From positions 1 to 53,879 of the forward strand of contig CACYWQ010000013.1 in NCBI GenBank assembly GCA_902778165.1: a stretch of DNA of 53,879 nt. Direction: 5' to 3'. This document shows positions 52,886 through 53,879 of this stretch, piece after piece. The translations under genes were made by a program, and so were the position numbers. The number at the start of each line of letters is the position of its first letter. Position 1 is the first letter of the stretch. The notes beneath the pieces are model-generated. The model saw nothing but the letters and a program-made list of their open reading frames with translations. It was not told the DNA's origin and did not search any database. The DNA comes from an uncultured Lachnospiraceae bacterium. Lineage in GTDB: Bacteria > Bacillota > Clostridia > Lachnospirales > Lachnospiraceae.

Positions 52886-53434
52886 TTAATTATCATATCC
52901 GAATTCCTGTGCCCACAATACATCACCATTAGTCTCATTGACTGCGATGGAACATGTAGTAAAGCCCTTGTCCATCAGGTTAGCATTATGCGTAGGTGAT
53001 GCCACCCATGCATCAACGACATCCTCGGCGTTGTCATAGCCTTTGGCCAGATTCTCGCCATATACGCAGTTGCCGTCAGCGGTCCAGTACTCCGAGCCAT
53101 CCGGTCTGGTATGAGAGAATTTCTCATCAATTTCATTAGCTCTTACCATGGCAGCTCTCTCAAGACTATTGTCCCAAGCAAGCTCACCTAAACCGGCAGC
53201 TGTTCTCTTCTTGTTAACGATTGCCAATGCAGCCTGTGCCATGGCACGTAACTGCGATGAGTTGGCAGAATCTGCAAGAGGAACAAACGGATCTACAATG
53301 TAGATTGTCGTATCATTGGGATCGAATACACGACTCGCAGCAGCTTCGTCTAAGGCTCCGCTTGCTGTCTGTCCGCAGCCTACAATGGCCGCAATCATTC
53401 CCAAAGATAACAGGATTGCAAAAATCTTCTTCAT
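52886..53434 (-). CDS. CAP/SCP-domain lipoprotein
   Basis: 182 residues from ATG 53434 (GGAGGA 8-9 nt upstream; a GTG at 53440 would sit too close). The signal ends in lipobox IVGC (Cys20). After a spacer of about 45 residues comes a CAP (SCP/PR-1) domain: ALAIVNKKRTAAGLGELAWDNSLERAAMVRANEI, then SHTRPDGSEYW, YGENLAKGYDNAEDVVDAWVASPTHNANLMD and WAQEFG. The conserved His and Glu residues of the CAP cleft are present. Bacterial CAP proteins are secreted or surface-bound with largely unknown roles. It is flanked by its own terminator. Confidence 0.92.
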   Translation of the reverse strand: MKKIFAILLSLGMIAAIVGCGQTASGALDEAAASRVFDPNDTTIYIVDPFVPLADSANSSQLRAMAQAALAIVNKKRTAAGLGELAWDNSLERAAMVRANEIDEKFSHTRPDGSEYWTADGNCVYGENLAKGYDNAEDVVDAWVASPTHNANLMDKGFTTCSIAVNETNGDVLWAQEFGYDN

Positions 53435-53457
53435 TATCACATTCCTCCATTTACAAT

Positions 53458-53463
53458 ATTATA
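53458..53463 (-). promoter_or_regulatory. Extended -10 promoter element for the CAP gene
   Basis: The minus strand reads TGTTATAAT, an extended -10 (TGn plus TATAAT), 23 nt before the ATG; the -35 position (TACCAA) is poor. Confidence 0.4.
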
Positions 53464-53489
53464 ACATATAATATCGTACTTTGGTACTA

Positions 53490-53879
53490 TTATTCTGCCT
53501 CTTCTGAATCTTCTTCTTTTTTACGCTTTGCGTTCGTAGCCTCCCAAGCGCCTAATGCACCTGATGATGCGCCGAATACTGTCATCCACATACCTAAGCT
53601 GTTAGCATCAGCTGTTCCCGGAGTTCTTCTTGCTCCGAGTACGGCACCACGACCTCTCTTAGCACCGAGTACCTGGCCTCTGTTACGCTTCTTAGGATCA
53701 ACGATCTTCTTAGCACCGAGTACCTGACCACGTGAACGCTTCACTCCGAGCGTACCGGCTAACGGAACCTCAGGCGGCTCGATAATAACCGGCGGTGGCG
53801 GCGGCGGTGGCGGTGGCGGCGGTGGCGGCGGTGGCGGCGGTGGCGGCGGTGGCGGCGGTGGCGGCGGTGGCGGCGGTGG
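53490..53879 (-). CDS. C-terminal part of a polyproline cell-surface protein (5' end off the right edge)
   Basis: At least 129 residues. From the window edge the frame is 30 uninterrupted Pro codons, then VIIEPPEVPLAGTLGV, three repeats of R/G-x-VLGA (RGQVLGAKK, RGQVLGAKR, RGAVLGARR), and TPGTADANS. A hydrophobic segment follows (SLGMWMTVFGASSGALGAW), then a charged tail KRKKEEDSEEAE. The layout of spacer, PxT-like motif, membrane span and positive tail resembles a wall-sorting signal, with TPGTAD in place of LPxTG. I recall 'VLGARR' blocks at the ends of other Lachnospiraceae surface proteins. A GTG at 53744 is in frame, but the open frame clearly continues through the proline run, so the gene is partial here. 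The function of the missing N-terminus is unknown. Confidence 0.75.
   Translation of the reverse strand, partial: PPPPPPPPPPPPPPPPPPPPPPPPPPPPPPVIIEPPEVPLAGTLGVKRSRGQVLGAKKIVDPKKRNRGQVLGAKRGRGAVLGARRTPGTADANSLGMWMTVFGASSGALGAWEATNAKRKKEEDSEEAE
53790..53879. repeat. In-frame GC-rich tandem repeat (9-bp unit) encoding polyproline
   Basis: From about 53814 the plus strand is a regular TGG-CGG-CGG array, preceded by slightly irregular copies back to 53790. All units are Pro codons on the minus strand. The window ends inside it, which suggests an assembly break at the repeat. Confidence 0.9.

Noticed and set aside
53221-53727. A plus-strand frame across the CAP gene start and the polyproline gene
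   Set aside because: It is antisense to two genes with clear signals and has no family resemblance.
53790-53879. The GC-rich array at the right edge as a CRISPR or a non-coding satellite
   Set aside because: The unit is 9 bp without spacers and is in frame as Pro codons with the downstream surface protein.

Overview
The window looks like chromosome from a low-to-mid GC anaerobic Firmicute, most likely a Lachnospiraceae-type Clostridia. This is inferred from gene content: an NfnAB-type electron-bifurcating transhydrogenase, formate-THF ligase, Rex, ATP-dependent PEP carboxykinase, a Re-type citrate synthase with NADP-isocitrate dehydrogenase, BspA-like leucine-rich-repeat surface proteins with (S)PxTG sorting signals, and gene orders such as mutS-mutL-miaA and rex-...-alr-...-yebC-...-ftsK. 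I cannot fix the genus. Every gene except one (an ABC-F ATPase) is on the minus strand. No rRNA, tRNA, CRISPR array, transposase or phage gene was seen.

Region by region, in minus-strand transcription order within each block. (1) 14049 to 1: phoH, ybeY, a MOP-type flippase, two FAD oxidoreductases, proB, 5-formyl-THF cyclo-ligase, miaB, mutS, mutL and miaA (cut by the left edge). This is one tightly packed housekeeping operon behind a TTGATT-17-TATAAA promoter. (2) 16511 to 14221: nfnA-nfnB, closed by a hairpin terminator. (3) 28145 to 16608: rex, a coiled-coil protein, alr, a CBS/CorC protein, yebC, a membrane protein, ftsK, fhs and a zinc-ribbon/TPR membrane protein. The rex promoter sits inside the terminator of the upstream operon and carries a Rex-like operator. 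(4) 34422 to 28279: aroC, a fused aroE-aroK, aroQ, aroA, tyrA and aroF, a near-complete shikimate/tyrosine operon lacking aroB. Its consensus promoter lies so close to aroC that the mRNA may be leaderless. (5) 34563 to 36578, plus strand: an ABC-F ATPase, converging on icd across a 125-nt inverted repeat that contains both stop codons. (6) 40070 to 36690: Re-citrate synthase, a GntR/FCD regulator and icd, behind a consensus promoter whose -10 lies in a perfect 12-bp palindrome (probably the GntR site). Together they would make 2-oxoglutarate for glutamate synthesis. pckA (41920 to 40307) follows as its own unit.

(7) 53879 to 42092 is a cell-surface region. It holds the C-terminal end of a secreted protein with at least 30 consecutive prolines (cut by the right edge, inside a 9-bp tandem repeat), a CAP-domain lipoprotein, a VanZ-family membrane protein, a frameshifted gene remnant, two large BspA-like LRR proteins with SPKTG/SPNTG sorting signals, and an Asp/Tyr/Gly-rich lipoprotein. 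A very good match to a flagellar sigma-28 (SigD/FliA) promoter lies just upstream of the first LRR gene, suggesting that this surface operon is switched on with motility genes. I regard this as the most interesting signal in the window.

Functions come from reading motifs and recalled family knowledge; no database search was run. Several start codons were moved downstream of the longest open frame where a Shine-Dalgarno sequence, operon overlap or family N-terminus argued for it. Each case is stated.
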